From positions 564,001-628,000 of the forward strand of contig OZ025853.1 in NCBI GenBank assembly GCA_964019425.1: DNA of 64,000 nucleotides. Direction: 5' to 3'. The translations under genes were made by a program, and so were the position numbers. The notes below the pieces were generated by a model. The model ran no database searches and was not told the DNA's origin. It was given only the letters and a program-made list of their open reading frames with translations. This document shows positions 33,471 to 43,871 of this stretch, in pieces; the stretch's first letter is position 1; each line of letters opens with the position of its first letter. The DNA is from Flectonema sp. DT1601. Lineage: Eukaryota > Euglenozoa > Diplonemea > Diplonemida > Diplonemidae.

Positions 33471-34136
33471 CCTTCTGTGATGAAACCATCACCGTCCTGC
33501 AGCTGTAAGGTTTATTTAAGTAATTGAAGTACCTGGAGCTGAATGGCAACCCAGAAAACCTGCAATCAAGTTATAAATATTTATTGTGATGCTTGTTGAT
33601 ATCATTTTCGGTATTATATCATTTTATTTTGCGCGAATTTTTCTTTCTTTTTTTTTTTTTTTTTATTCCTTGTATTACTATTCTTTCTTAACAACTTAAC
33701 CGTAACTGTCACCGCAAAGTGGGGTTTAAATAGAATCAAGAGAGTCTCTTGTTTCTCCCTTACATTGTTTCTGGTACTGTTGTTATTAGAGAGCAGTGTG
33801 TAGTATTGTCAGCAACATTTTGGGTAATGTACTCCGCCTGTGATTATCTCACGGGTTTGTTAATACTTAGCTAAGATTGTTTGCAATAGATGAGAGTTCT
33901 TGTCTTGTTGTCTGTGAAAGTTAGGAGTCTGATAGTCTGAATGCGTAGAATAGTTTACCTACCTGTCCCCCCGCATTTGGTACTAAAGAATAATTGTACA
34001 AATTTGTGATGTGGTATTTGTGATGTTTATTTTATTATATTTTTTCCCCCCCCTCTCCTCTCAAGGAATTAATAAAAAAAAAAAAATGAAATACATTCGA
34101 TCATAGTCTTTTGTAAAATAATAAGAAATCAATTGA

Positions 34137-37100
34137 ATGGCAACATTTAGTGGTCGTCAGCGGAGGGGAATGGGAAGGTCAGCAACACCAGAAATAAGAA
34201 TCGGAACTACATCGAGGTCGAGATCACCTTCCGGGTCAGTCGGGTTTACTGCACAGCCAAAGGGATCAATTTGGGGGATGGACACGAGCGCTTCTAAAGC
34301 TGTGAATATTCAATCTCTTGATGATGTGATGAATGAACCAAATAAACATCAGAGAAAACCACAAATACCACAACAGAGGAATAGAAGCAACAGCAGAGGA
34401 AGAAGCATTTCTCGATCGAAATCACCCAACATGAGAGTACAGCCAGAATTATGTAGTGAAAGCAGTCCTACTGCAAGCGTTTGTTCTTTTGAAGCAGCTG
34501 AGGCAGCAGCTGCCGCCTCTGTTGAAGAACCGACGGTTACGAAAAAAAGGACTTTCAGAATAGGACCCCCAGCTCCAACTAAGGCGATGTTGTTGAGACA
34601 AAAGGCTTCTGCAGAGAGAATAGTTCGTAAGCAGCGTGAAGATGCTCTACAGTCGGGAATTATAACACAGGAAAAACCGAGAAGAGTTAAAAAACAACCA
34701 CAAAAACAACCAACAAAACATGAAATAATATCAGTAATGACTCCTGGATCAGGTAGACTAACAAAACCATCATTAACAGTCAGGTCTTCCTCACAACCAA
34801 TAAGTCCTCCGACATTGTTACCCCGGAAAGTTAGCTTTCAAATTGATAATAACATAACACCCACTCGTAGTAATCAGGTGGGGTCACCTTCAATGTCACC
34901 AGAGAGACCTGAGACAGCAGTTCCAACATCAGCACTTGCTGGTCTATTTGATAAGTTGGAAGCAGCAGAAGCAAACGTCGAAAACAATTATTTGACGAAG
35001 TTCGACTCCGACATGCGAGAAGTTCTTCAAAAGTATGCTTCCTCACCACCTGATGCTGTTGATGATCCCGTCTTCTCTCAGATTAATTATGTTCATCAGA
35101 AAGAAGTAATTGAAGAAAACTATCCTCCGAAATTCTTCGGATCGGATAAGAAACTCGACTCACCTTCAGTAGCTGTTCATAATAATAATTCTCGACTTGT
35201 CAGTCAGCAACAAATACATTCTTCAGAAATTCCAGTTCAGGATTATCGTCAGAATCCAAACCACGACACTCAGGGAGTTAATCAACTTCGTGAGATAACT
35301 CACACTGAGGGATTACAACAATCAAATATTGTAATCCCTCAGTTATCACAAAGAGAAGATTCACAACTAATTAATACGATGCAACATCGATATCCAAGAG
35401 GAGATTCACAGAAGTCTGACCCAGTCGTAACTTTAAGTCAATCAGCTGAAGTTGTTAATCGACAACAACCGTCTTCAGTTGATGATATGAATTTAATAAA
35501 ACAAAGAAATCCAGCAACTGAAGTCATTCAAAACATCAGAAATGTAACTCAGGATTCGAGACTACGAACTCCAACAGTAAGTAGGATGGGAGCAGCTCCA
35601 TCAATGAAACCCGTCATTCAAACACCTACAGTGTCTGTGGTACAACAACAAGTTCCTACAGAAAGACCAGCAGCATTGAGTGATAGAGTACAGATGATAA
35701 TGAACAGATTACAACAGAAGAAGACGTCAAAAATAAAACAACCAATTGAATTACCACCAGAACCAGAACCAGAAGATATCCTGAACGACTCTCAGATTGA
35801 GAAGTATCCTCACGTCGCAGCAGCATTAGGAGTTACGTCACCAGTCAAAGAAGAGATAGATGATAATAATACATCAGTGTTGGGTATTCTACAACAGTTT
35901 AAAAAAAAGAGTGAAACCATTCGACTTTCTCTTCTACAAGCCTCAAGAGACGTAACTTCTGAGAGAGAAGACTTAGAGTATAAAGAAGATGAAAATTATG
36001 ACAACAAAATAGCAGCCTTAGAAGGCATCATAGAAGCTTCACCTCGTAGAGTACGTCCGCAAACAGGTAGTTGGGATGAATCACCTGGTAGTGTGTCTGC
36101 GACACCAACCTCGATGACTGCTACGCCTACTGGTCGTACTTCCGAAATTAAAAGTCCGACGAGATCTGCGTCAGTCCAAACTGATAAGTTAAAAATTAAG
36201 AAATCTGTGCCACCCAGAGATCCGTCACCTCCACCACCTTCACAGCAGAGAAAACCAGCAGTTCCGATTCTGAGTAATAATAAAATAAAGAAAAGAGTTG
36301 ATTACAATGTACAAGTTACTCCAGAACGACCTGGGAAAGTTTCAGCTCAAATCCAACGTGTCAAAGGACAGCAAGACAAACTTGGACAAGATAAACGCCC
36401 GTGGAGATCTATAAGTAATTCTCCTTCAAGGACGAATTGTGTTACATATCCGGCAGATGATTTGTTACCCGGATACCCAACCAGAAGTATTTCACCAAAT
36501 GCCGTTGACGAATTAGTTCGTGGAAGTAGTCCAGACATATCTCACATTAGTATAAATAAACAACACAATAAAACCATATCAACAGCTAGTATCTCTTCTA
36601 CTCAACATCAAGATGAGGATCAAGTTGAGCTAAACAGACACATCTCTTCAACAACAACTCTTGGGGGGGATGCGATTCGTGATTTGCAAAAGATCGCTGC
36701 AAACACAAAGGAACTCGTTACAAAACATTCTAATCAAATATCATTAGGGACGAGTAATGTAAAACATTCTCTCAATGAAAAGTACGAACACGAACATGAA
36801 CTTATGAAAGTCAGCAGCCCATTAAAAATATCTCAAAAAAAACATTCTGAGACTGGAGCAGTCTCAGCTGCCATCCAACGTGAGAATTCAATTAAGGATA
36901 AGCGACCTGGTAGTCAATCTCAAATAGAAGTAAGTGAGCAAAGTGACTTACAGAGACTCGCAGCTTGTTCTGAAGTCGGTGATGAGGTTCGTCTTCCTGA
37001 ACAAGACTTGACAGAAACAATCTGCGCTATTGCTGTTCAAAGTATTTGGAGAGGACACTTTGCGAGGAAAATGGTTAGCCAGATGAAGATAGCAGCCAAA

Positions 37101-38150
37101 TCAAAACCAACATACCAATGCGCTCTACGAATTCAAAAGGTGTGGAAGGGATTCAAAGCAAGAAAGGCATTCAAAAGAAAACAACAACAAGAAACAGAAT
37201 TAACAAACACGATGAACATGTTAATTCAATCAGTTAAACAGGCTGGTAAACTAACTCATGCAGAGTCTGATTATATAACTTCTTTTATATCATCAACACC
37301 AGCACTGCAAACACCAAGGATTAAAAAGAAATACCAAGGGCTCTTCAGAGCATTAGAATCCAGAGATTCAAGATTCTGTTACCAACCTCGAGAGAGTGTT
37401 TCGAGGGGTCATTTTTCACATGTTTCAACTCAACAGATACCTCAAGATATTGATGTTATAGCTGACACACAAATATCAAAAGATTCTTATTGGGATAAAA
37501 CAGTGGGCTCATTAGAAAGTGATATTAATAATGCTTTAACACAAGCCCTGGACCTGACTGAAGACTGGGGTCCAACATCAGCAAAACACACCGACCCAAC
37601 AACTCTACTTGATGGTCATCAGGAAGAACTTTCTTTAATTGGAGTTGATGAATATCAAAGACCAAAGGAAGTAGTAAATATGTTAAAGAATGGTAAACAA
37701 AGAACAACATCACCTCCCAGTTTGGAATCCAACTCATTTGATATTCGTACGGACGCTCTGATCGATGATTTCGATGCCACGATTCGAGGGTTGGAATCAA
37801 CTCAAAAACAAACTTCTCAAACAACTTTTCAAAAACCACAACAACAACTTGTAGTCGGAGGACCAAGAAGAGATATTAAACCAGTTACTACTAAGATTGA
37901 TGATGGTGAGTTTAGCATTAATCAAATTCCTAATCCGGGTCTTGAATCTGCTGGAGAACCTTCCAAACCTCCTCCACTCTCATTCAGAACAAGAACAATA
38001 CCAACTTCGTTGTCATCCTCAACAATCTTATCTGCTGCTCTCGTACTTCATCTAACTCATCATTGGCCTGAAGCAAGAATGGTCGCTGAGTTCACTAAAC
38101 TCTCGAAGAGTAACAACAGTAAAATCAGCTTTTCTGAACATGACGATTAA
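34137..38150 (+). CDS. Large disordered protein with two IQ motifs (calmodulin-binding candidate)
   Basis: 1337 residues without intron. Most is low-complexity and disordered: an Arg/Ser-rich N-terminus with RSRSPSGS and SRGRSISRSKSP motifs, long Gln/Asn/Ser/Pro stretches, and repeated SPxR motifs similar to those in the articulin-like and B-box proteins. Two IQ-type calmodulin-binding helices stand out near residues 962-985 (AVQSIWRGHFARKMV) and 1000-1020 (ALRIQKVWKGFKARKAF), each fitting IQxxxRGxxxR. A basic helical stretch follows. No enzymatic domain, signal peptide or membrane helix is visible. A calmodulin-regulated scaffold of cytoskeleton or flagellum is a reasonable inference; the exact family is unrecognised. 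Alternative: the gene may be transcription-related, since RS repeats also occur there. Confidence 0.8.
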   Translation: MATFSGRQRRGMGRSATPEIRIGTTSRSRSPSGSVGFTAQPKGSIWGMDTSASKAVNIQSLDDVMNEPNKHQRKPQIPQQRNRSNSRGRSISRSKSPNMRVQPELCSESSPTASVCSFEAAEAAAAASVEEPTVTKKRTFRIGPPAPTKAMLLRQKASAERIVRKQREDALQSGIITQEKPRRVKKQPQKQPTKHEIISVMTPGSGRLTKPSLTVRSSSQPISPPTLLPRKVSFQIDNNITPTRSNQVGSPSMSPERPETAVPTSALAGLFDKLEAAEANVENNYLTKFDSDMREVLQKYASSPPDAVDDPVFSQINYVHQKEVIEENYPPKFFGSDKKLDSPSVAVHNNNSRLVSQQQIHSSEIPVQDYRQNPNHDTQGVNQLREITHTEGLQQSNIVIPQLSQREDSQLINTMQHRYPRGDSQKSDPVVTLSQSAEVVNRQQPSSVDDMNLIKQRNPATEVIQNIRNVTQDSRLRTPTVSRMGAAPSMKPVIQTPTVSVVQQQVPTERPAALSDRVQMIMNRLQQKKTSKIKQPIELPPEPEPEDILNDSQIEKYPHVAAALGVTSPVKEEIDDNNTSVLGILQQFKKKSETIRLSLLQASRDVTSEREDLEYKEDENYDNKIAALEGIIEASPRRVRPQTGSWDESPGSVSATPTSMTATPTGRTSEIKSPTRSASVQTDKLKIKKSVPPRDPSPPPPSQQRKPAVPILSNNKIKKRVDYNVQVTPERPGKVSAQIQRVKGQQDKLGQDKRPWRSISNSPSRTNCVTYPADDLLPGYPTRSISPNAVDELVRGSSPDISHISINKQHNKTISTASISSTQHQDEDQVELNRHISSTTTLGGDAIRDLQKIAANTKELVTKHSNQISLGTSNVKHSLNEKYEHEHELMKVSSPLKISQKKHSETGAVSAAIQRENSIKDKRPGSQSQIEVSEQSDLQRLAACSEVGDEVRLPEQDLTETICAIAVQSIWRGHFARKMVSQMKIAAKSKPTYQCALRIQKVWKGFKARKAFKRKQQQETELTNTMNMLIQSVKQAGKLTHAESDYITSFISSTPALQTPRIKKKYQGLFRALESRDSRFCYQPRESVSRGHFSHVSTQQIPQDIDVIADTQISKDSYWDKTVGSLESDINNALTQALDLTEDWGPTSAKHTDPTTLLDGHQEELSLIGVDEYQRPKEVVNMLKNGKQRTTSPPSLESNSFDIRTDALIDDFDATIRGLESTQKQTSQTTFQKPQQQLVVGGPRRDIKPVTTKIDDGEFSINQIPNPGLESAGEPSKPPPLSFRTRTIPTSLSSSTILSAALVLHLTHHWPEARMVAEFTKLSKSNNSKISFSEHDD

Positions 38151-38405
38151 TCGCAACTTGTGAGAACTTTTATTTGTTTGGTTTTTTTTTTTTTTTTTTT
38201 TTTTTTGTTTTATTATGTGTGTTGGTAGAATATTTATTTTAAAAAAAAAAAAAAAGTAGGCTGACTAAAAGCTCCCTTTTTTGTATTGGCATTTATTTTG
38301 CACCTTTTAGATTTGTTCATTGTGAGAATTTTTCGAGAAGAAAAAAAAATAAAAATAAATGAAATTATTATTTCTTTATAAAAAATTAGAATTATTTATA
38401 ACAAT

Positions 38406-39259
38406 ATGCTTCGCAGAACATTATGCAGCAGCATGAGAGCTGTTGTCGGAGTTAAGCACTCAGTTGACTACACTATTAAAGTTCAAGTAAAGGATGGACA
38501 GGTAGTGAAGGACGTAAAACATTCAATGAATCCATTCGATGAAATTGCAATGGAAGCAGCAGTCCAATTGAAAGAAAAAGGTATCGTAACTGAAGTAGTA
38601 GCAGTAACCATCGGTAACGCAAAGGCTGTTGACTGTGTTAGAGTAGCGATGTCGTTAGGTGCCGACAGATCAGTTCACGTTGTTGGAGACCAGGCGACAA
38701 TCGATGGATTGGAAACTCTACAGGTTGCAAAAATCTTTGCGAAGCTTCACGAGGAGCTTCAGGGAGATATTTACTTCATGGGTAAGCAGGCAATTGATGA
38801 CGATCAGTGTCACACTCCTCAGATGGTCGCTGGTCTACTGAACTTCCCTCAGGGAACATTCGCAGCAGGATTGACTGTGTCAGATGATAAATCTTCTGTT
38901 ACTGTTCAGCGTGAAGTTGATTCTGGTCATCAGACCGTCTCCGTCTCTCTTCCTGCAGTCGTCTCATGCGACCTTCGTCTCAACACTCCGAGATTCCCAA
39001 ATATCAGAAACATTATGAAGGCGAAAAAAATGCCTGTCGACACCAAGAAAATTGAAGAACTTGGTATTGACCTTACCCCTCGTACTGCTACTATTGAGAT
39101 CACAGCACCAGAAGCCAGAAAGGGAGGTGGTAAGGTATGTTTTTATTATCATGAAAAAGTATCTAACAAATATCTTAACTATTGCAACATAAATATAAAC
39201 AGGTTGGAGATGTAGACGAGCTCATCAACAAACTTAAGAACGAAGCCAAGGCTATCTAG
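38406..39259 (+). CDS. ETFB: Electron transfer flavoprotein beta subunit, mitochondrial (2 exons)
   Basis: Exons 38406-39134 and 39203-39259 give 261 residues, the normal size. ETF accepts electrons from acyl-CoA and other dehydrogenases in the mitochondrial matrix and passes them to ETF:quinone oxidoreductase. Features: a short basic N-terminal presequence (MLRRTLCSSMRA), VGVKHSVDYTIKVQV, the MNPFDEIAMEAAVQLKEKG segment, VGDQATIDGLETLQVAKIFAKL, the conserved GKQAIDDDQCHTPQMVAGLL AMP/FAD-contact region, and RFPNIRNIMKAKKM near the C-terminus that matches the recognition loop region. Splicing (phase 0) gives RKGGGK|VGDVDELINKLKNEAKAI, the standard C-terminal end. Its presence indicates aerobic mitochondria. 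A TTAG near 38388 precedes the ATG. Confidence 0.95.
39135..39202 (+). other. Intron of ETFB (68 bp)
   Basis: Donor GTATGT, acceptor AAATATAAACAG, phase 0; A/T-rich without a pyrimidine tract. Removal restores the conserved C-terminus of ETF-beta. Confidence 0.92.
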
Positions 39260-39584
39260 AGTCTACATATGAATTGACGTCGTATTCTTATTGTTTGTTG
39301 TCGTTGTTGTTAGTTTCCCCCCCCCGTTACATTTTTACGCGAGTGTGCTACAAAATTATTGGGTGAGGTTTGAAGGAACGAAAAAAAAAAAAAAAAAAAA
39401 ATGAACGCCAAGTGTGAAAAAGGAATACTTTTCCATGTTGTTGAGGAAATGATATACTTCAGCGTTAAATTTCCCGTCACTGTACAACACCAAAATAAAA
39501 AAGAGAAGTAAAAAAAAAAAAACTAATTTAAAAAAAAAAAAAAAAAAAAAGAGAAAGACATACATGGTATTGAAATTGACAAAG

Positions 39585-39618
<34 letters not shown>

Positions 39619-39862
39619 CTCTTCTTCTGAAAAGACAACAAAAGTTCTGCGAGTGCTGTCGTCCCAAATCAAGAAGCGATGTCGCAGTTGATTTTTTTTT
39701 GATGTGTTTTCCTTTATCTCAAAGAGACCTTATCGATTCTTTAAACTATTTCTTTTTCTGTATCATCATATTCAAAAAATGTTTTACCTTACCTTGTTGC
39801 CCTTCGAGTCATTACTGTCTTACAAGTACAATTTAAACCTCCCCAAAAGAAAACAAAAACAG
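39260..39862 (+). other. Intergenic, poly(A)-rich
   Basis: Four A runs of about 12-30 (39380-39399, 39509-39520, 39530-39550, 39583-39616) separated by short unique sequence. It ends AAACAAAAACAG directly at the next gene's ATG. Confidence 0.5.
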
Positions 39863-41167
39863 ATGTGCGGCACAGTAATAATTGTTGGAGCTGGTGCCGC
39901 AGGACTTGGTGCAGCAAACAGACTACTACAACAGGGCGCTCACAATGTCGTTATATTGGAATCAGAAAATCGTGTTGGAGGTCGAACCTATTCTACAACT
40001 GTGGGAAGTCACCCAATTGATTTGGGAGCCTGTTGGATAGAAGACAGTTGTAATTCAAATCCGATGGTTCAGTTGGCAAATCAATTCGGATTCACTACTG
40101 GTGGTAATTGTGGTGGATCGATATCGTTTTCTTTAGAACCAAAACCGGAGACTGATGACAGCAAGGAAACAAGACAAATATCAAAACAACATCACAACCA
40201 AATGATGTCTCTCGTCTCAAAAAGACAATCAAAAATAGACATCTCCGTAGAAGATCTTTACGAGTCAATAACAATTCCAACTAATGCATCATCAAAATGG
40301 GTTGACTTCCACCGTTCTGGAATGGAGCAATACTACGCTGCTCCTTTTCGTTGTATGAGTGCTAACATGTGGGGAGAATCACTTTCACAGTATTCAGGAC
40401 CTGATCAATGGGTTAATGAAGGATACGGTAATTTAGTATGTCAGGCTTTTGATAATCTTTTTAAAAAGTTTTCTAATGTTTCTTTGAAATTGAATTCACG
40501 AGTTTCTTCGATCAATGTTGACAACGACGACAACGTTTTGATCATCACATCATCTGGAGAACAGTTTACTGCAGACAAAGTAATTGTAACCGTACCGTTG
40601 GGTGTTTTACAACGAAATTGTATTCAATTCTCACCTGCGATTCCAGACTCTCATGTGGATGCTATTAACAGTCTTGGATTCGGTTTGATGGATAAAGTTG
40701 TGTTACGATTCAGTTCTCCTTTCTGGGATCCTCGTATCAGTCGCTTTTCAATTGCATCAGAAGAACGAGGTGCTTGGAGAGTCTGGTTCATTCCAAGTAA
40801 GGAAATTCCTATTTTAGTTTGTTTAATAGCGTCTGACTTTGCTTACAAAATGTCATCTCTTTCTGAAGATGAAGTTAAACAATCAGCTCTGTCGGTGTTA
40901 TCGACAGTCTTTTCTTCTTGTGATGTTGTAGTCCCCGAACCGATTGAATTTATTTATTCAAATTGGTCGAATAATAATTCCTCATTCGGATCGTACTCTC
41001 ACTTCCCACCTGGAACGGACTTCTCAACAATGCAAACATTAGAGACGCCTATTCATAATGGTACTGTTCATTTTGCTGGGGAACACACTGACGCACCTGA
41101 TTACTGCTCAGTTCACGGTGCTTATAATTCAGGCGTTAGGGCAGCAGGAAACATTCTATTGCATTAG
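39863..41167 (+). CDS. FAD-dependent amine oxidase (polyamine oxidase-like)
   Basis: 434 residues from the ATG at 39863 (MCGTVIIVGAGAAGLGAANR). An upstream in-frame ATG at 39704 would add 53 residues without family similarity. The N-terminal dinucleotide-binding fold shows GAGAAGLGAA and, after the second strand, ESENRVGGRTYS (the GG-motif of flavin amine oxidases). The C-terminus has HFAGEHTDAPDYCSVHGAYN and SGVRAAGNIL, the FAD-binding finish of the family. Members oxidise polyamines, monoamines or histone methyl-lysine using O2. No SWIRM domain or insert is seen, so the LSD1 type is unlikely; polyamine oxidase is the best guess and substrate is unproven. No targeting signal is obvious. The AAAACAG immediately before ATG resembles the cis-intron acceptors, so a spliced 5' exon is possible. 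Confidence 0.88.
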   Translation: MCGTVIIVGAGAAGLGAANRLLQQGAHNVVILESENRVGGRTYSTTVGSHPIDLGACWIEDSCNSNPMVQLANQFGFTTGGNCGGSISFSLEPKPETDDSKETRQISKQHHNQMMSLVSKRQSKIDISVEDLYESITIPTNASSKWVDFHRSGMEQYYAAPFRCMSANMWGESLSQYSGPDQWVNEGYGNLVCQAFDNLFKKFSNVSLKLNSRVSSINVDNDDNVLIITSSGEQFTADKVIVTVPLGVLQRNCIQFSPAIPDSHVDAINSLGFGLMDKVVLRFSSPFWDPRISRFSIASEERGAWRVWFIPSKEIPILVCLIASDFAYKMSSLSEDEVKQSALSVLSTVFSSCDVVVPEPIEFIYSNWSNNNSSFGSYSHFPPGTDFSTMQTLETPIHNGTVHFAGEHTDAPDYCSVHGAYNSGVRAAGNILLH

Positions 41168-41387
41168 TGTAGATAATAATTACTCCCCACAAGCCTTAAT
41201 ATAAACTTATTACTGCGGCATTATTTTCATTCTTCTTGCCTCGAATGAAAAAAAAAACTTTTATTGCAATTTCAGTATTGGCACGTCATTCACTAACCCT
41301 TTAATGTGTGCTGTAATTATTATTTGTGTAGAGTTTGTCTCTTTTATTTATTATTATTATTTTAGTTAACTTACCAACTTTGTAACA

Positions 41388-41801
41388 ATGGCCCTTTCAC
41401 CAAACAAGTCCAGTCAGAAGAAGTCGAGAACCCCAAAGTCGAAGAAGGAGAAGAAGACCGGGGAGAGAAAGAAGCCAAGATTGAGCAAGAACGGAAAGAG
41501 AATCTCGAAGTCTAAGTTCACCAACTACGCCAGATTCATTCACAGAATCCTTCCAAAGGACACCAGAATCTCTGCCAGAGGAATGGCGATTGTGAACTCA
41601 TTCGTCCACGACATCTTTGAGAGACTGGCGTCTGAGGCAGGCAGAGTGACCGCACACGCTGAGCACAAGACCATCAGCTCCCAGGCGGTGATGGCTGCTG
41701 TCAAGCTTCAGCTCCCAATTGACTTCGCTCAGGGAGCCATCCAGGCTGGAGCTCAGGCCATCAACCACTACGCTGATGCCGTTCGCAAGTCGAAGAAGTA
41801 A
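41388..41801 (+). CDS. H2B: Histone H2B, array copy 1
   Basis: 137 residues. The N-terminal tail is Ser/Lys-rich with SPxK and TPKSKK motifs; the histone fold runs from about residue 43, with FTNYARFIHRILPKDTRIS, GMAIVNSFVHDIFERLASEA and ISSQAVMAAVKLQLPIDFAQ, matching the alpha-1, alpha-2, alpha-C order of H2B. It pairs with H2A in the nucleosome. This copy has Asn at position 6 (SPNKSS) and Leu in RLSK where most copies have Ser and Met. Acceptor TTTAG ends at 41365, a 22-nt leader. The 3' flank (class A: AAGGTTCAACTTCTGAGACC) includes a hairpin at 41864. The same 3' class follows copy 6 at 52188. Confidence 0.97.
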   Translation: MALSPNKSSQKKSRTPKSKKEKKTGERKKPRLSKNGKRISKSKFTNYARFIHRILPKDTRISARGMAIVNSFVHDIFERLASEAGRVTAHAEHKTISSQAVMAAVKLQLPIDFAQGAIQAGAQAINHYADAVRKSKK

Positions 41802-41863
41802 AAGGTTCAACTTCTGAGACCCTCCTCTCATAACTCTCTGAGTGTTTTAACATTCATTGAGTG

Positions 41864-41879
41864 GGCGCTCCTAAGTGCC
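41864..41879 (+). promoter_or_regulatory. Candidate histone mRNA 3' stem-loop, class A
   Basis: GGCGCT-CCTA-AGTGCC: 6-bp stem with one G-T wobble and a 4-nt loop, starting 62 nt after the H2B stop. It has the geometry of the animal histone 3' stem-loop. Confidence 0.55.
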
Positions 41880-42101
41880 GAATAGTCGTTTCGTTGTTAC
41901 GTTTTGTGTAAACTATTTATAGACGTTGCATTTATTAATAATTTATTTTACATCAGCTGCGTATGTTATCGTCGTAAGGCTAGTCCTGGACTGCACTCAA
42001 TGATGAGATGCCAATTGCGATCTTTTACTAAATTAGTATCCGCAGGTGGGATAATTTTATAATGTTCTCTGTCAGTTTATATTTACAACACTTTCACAAC
42101 A

Positions 42102-42515
42102 ATGGCCCTTTCACCAAGCAAGTCCAGCCAGAAGAAGTCGAGAACCCCAAAGTCGAAGAAGGAGAAGAAGACCGGGGAGAGAAAGAAGCCAAGAATGAGC
42201 AAGAACGGAAAGAGAATCTCGAAGTCAAAGTTCACCAACTACGCCAGATTCATTCACAGAATCCTTCCAAAGGACACCAGAATCTCTGCCAGAGGAATGG
42301 CGATTGTGAACTCATTCGTCCACGACATCTTTGAGAGACTGGCGTCTGAGGCAGGCAGAGTGACCGCACACGCTGAGCACAAGACCATCAGCTCCCAGGC
42401 GGTGATGGCTGCTGTCAAGCTTCAGCTCCCAATTGACTTCGCTCAGGGAGCTATCCAGGCTGGAGCTCAGGCCATCAACCACTACGCTGATGCCGTTCGC
42501 AAGTCGAAGAAGTAA
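42102..42515 (+). CDS. H2B: Histone H2B, array copy 2
   Basis: 137 residues, the array's majority sequence. Leader class I (GTCAG ending 42075, 26 nt before the ATG, then TTTATATTTACAACACTTTC), shared with copies 4 and 7. The 3' flank is class B (AAAACAGCGGATTGG) with a hairpin at 42589. An in-frame-shifted ORF at 42062 is a shadow. Located 300 bp after copy 1 and 240 bp before the Cys-rich gene. Confidence 0.97.
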   Translation: MALSPSKSSQKKSRTPKSKKEKKTGERKKPRMSKNGKRISKSKFTNYARFIHRILPKDTRISARGMAIVNSFVHDIFERLASEAGRVTAHAEHKTISSQAVMAAVKLQLPIDFAQGAIQAGAQAINHYADAVRKSKK

Positions 42516-42588
42516 AAACAGCGGATTGGTATTTGTTGTGTTCTTGTGTTGAGATAGTAGTTTGTAGTTTTCTCAATTAACCTTGAGA

Positions 42589-42604
42589 GGTGTTCCTTAA
42601 CACC
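42589..42604 (+). promoter_or_regulatory. Candidate histone mRNA 3' stem-loop, class B
   Basis: GGTGTT-CCTT-AACACC: perfect 6-bp stem, 4-nt loop, 73 nt after the stop. An additional hairpin TCTCAA-TTAACC-TTGAGA lies just upstream (42571-42588). Confidence 0.6.
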
Positions 42605-42755
42605 AACGTGATTCTAATTTGTGATTCGAAGACGATTACCGCATAAATCCACTTTTCAAACAGGAGAACATTCACTGCTGATCACTTTTTGCGTCAGGTT
42701 CTGCCTCTTAAAAGCTAACTCGAATGCCATCCTTCAGTTTATTATTTCAACAACA

Positions 42756-43871
42756 ATGTTTCGCGTTGCTGCTGCATCTTCGATGGTGGCCATGTCATTG
42801 GCCTGTTTCCCTCAATGTGGTGACAGTTGTGAGCTGATGTCACCACCTGGGCAGGGAGTGGTCACGAGGATGAAGAAGTTGAAACAAGAGTGCACTGCTG
42901 GAGAAGAAGTGACTTTCTCAGTAGACTACAACCCATGCACTCATAACTTAGAATACGTTGTGAAGACACCTAAAAGATGTGAACAGAGACAAGGAAATGT
43001 ATTCACTTGTAAGAAGAATAAGAAGTGTAAAGTAATTCCTTACTTGACGGAACTGAAACACTGCGACTGTTCGAAGTGCGAGAAGCTCCAGTGTGAGTGG
43101 ACGCAGCGATGCGCGCTTCAGGAAGTGCAGTGTGTACAGGCACCGTGTGACAAGCAGCCGACTTGTGTGGACAGGCCGTGCGACCTGCAGTGTGCGAAGG
43201 GGGAAGAGTGTCGCTTGGAGCAGGTGCAGTGTGTGGCACCACCTTGTGACCCAGTCCCGACGTGTGTTGCTAAAGACCCTGTTGGATGTACAGAAGAAGG
43301 ACATGTTTGCCCTGACGGTAGTGTTGTGTTTAAAGATGAAAACAACAACTGTGAGTTCTTCCCGTGTCCTGACCAATGCAAAGGAGAGTGCGAGTTCGAT
43401 GAGGAATGCGTACTGCAGCAAGTTCAATGTGTGCAGGCACCTTGCCCCCCAGTCCCTGTCTGTGTTGACAAACCATGCACACGTGAATGCCCTGCTGGTG
43501 AGGAGTGTGAGCTCAGAGTTGTTCAATGTCTGATTGCTCCTTGTCCGATTGAAGAGACCTGCGTTCCATCAGTTCCGGAAAGCCCGTGTGATAAGTGTGA
43601 AGCTCTGGATGTTTGTTACCTGAAGGAAGTAGTGTGTGTGTCGCCTCCATGTAACCCAGTCCCCACCTGTGTTACTAACCACTGCGCTACTGTCAGGTGT
43701 GGGTCGGGTACCGACTGTCTGATTGCTAACAATGGAGATTCGGCAATCTGCAAGCCGTGGAGTGAAATCAGCTGCCTTGATCAGCCTTGTGATGCTGGAT
43801 TTACTTGTCAAGATGTGAGGAGAGTTTGTAAGCAGGCACCATGTCGTCAGTTTGTGTGCAATGCACACTGA
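42756..43871 (+). CDS. Secreted Cys-rich repeat protein, copy 1
   Basis: 371 residues from the ATG at 42756 (an upstream ATG at 42621 adds 45 residues lacking signal character and lies before the CTTCAG acceptor at 42735-42737). Signal peptide MFRVAAASSMVAMSLACFP. The body holds six repeats centred on QCVxAPCxPxPTC (e.g. EVQCVQAPCDKQPTC, QVQCVAPPCDPVPTC, QVQCVQAPCPPVPVC), each with six or more Cys and a GEEC element, so a disulphide-rich secreted chain. Such VQCxxAPC repeats occur in secreted proteins of bacteria and protists; the function is not established. No membrane anchor is visible. It sits between H2B genes and is duplicated with them at 53143. Confidence 0.85.
   Translation: MFRVAAASSMVAMSLACFPQCGDSCELMSPPGQGVVTRMKKLKQECTAGEEVTFSVDYNPCTHNLEYVVKTPKRCEQRQGNVFTCKKNKKCKVIPYLTELKHCDCSKCEKLQCEWTQRCALQEVQCVQAPCDKQPTCVDRPCDLQCAKGEECRLEQVQCVAPPCDPVPTCVAKDPVGCTEEGHVCPDGSVVFKDENNNCEFFPCPDQCKGECEFDEECVLQQVQCVQAPCPPVPVCVDKPCTRECPAGEECELRVVQCLIAPCPIEETCVPSVPESPCDKCEALDVCYLKEVVCVSPPCNPVPTCVTNHCATVRCGSGTDCLIANNGDSAICKPWSEISCLDQPCDAGFTCQDVRRVCKQAPCRQFVCNAH

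Larger units (their letters stand above)
32307..34136 (+). other. Intergenic, 1.8 kb, with several short repeats
   Basis: It holds a copy of the TTGTGGCAGC element (32447-32549), a local duplication of about 30 bp (32702-32731 and 32814-32843, CCATTACTATTTCTGTGTTA), a stretch shared with 46105-46230 (33056-33170), and long T runs near 33201-33220 and 33438-33470. No gene was seen. Confidence 0.5.

Noticed and set aside
39704-39862. N-terminal extension of the amine oxidase
   Set aside because: Not similar to the family, A/T-biased, and separated from the true start by an acceptor-like AAACAG.
42948-43526. Minus-strand ORFs over the Cys-rich gene, and their duplicates at 53335-53913
   Set aside because: Duplicated with the + strand gene, which has signal peptide and Cys repeats; minus frames lack these.
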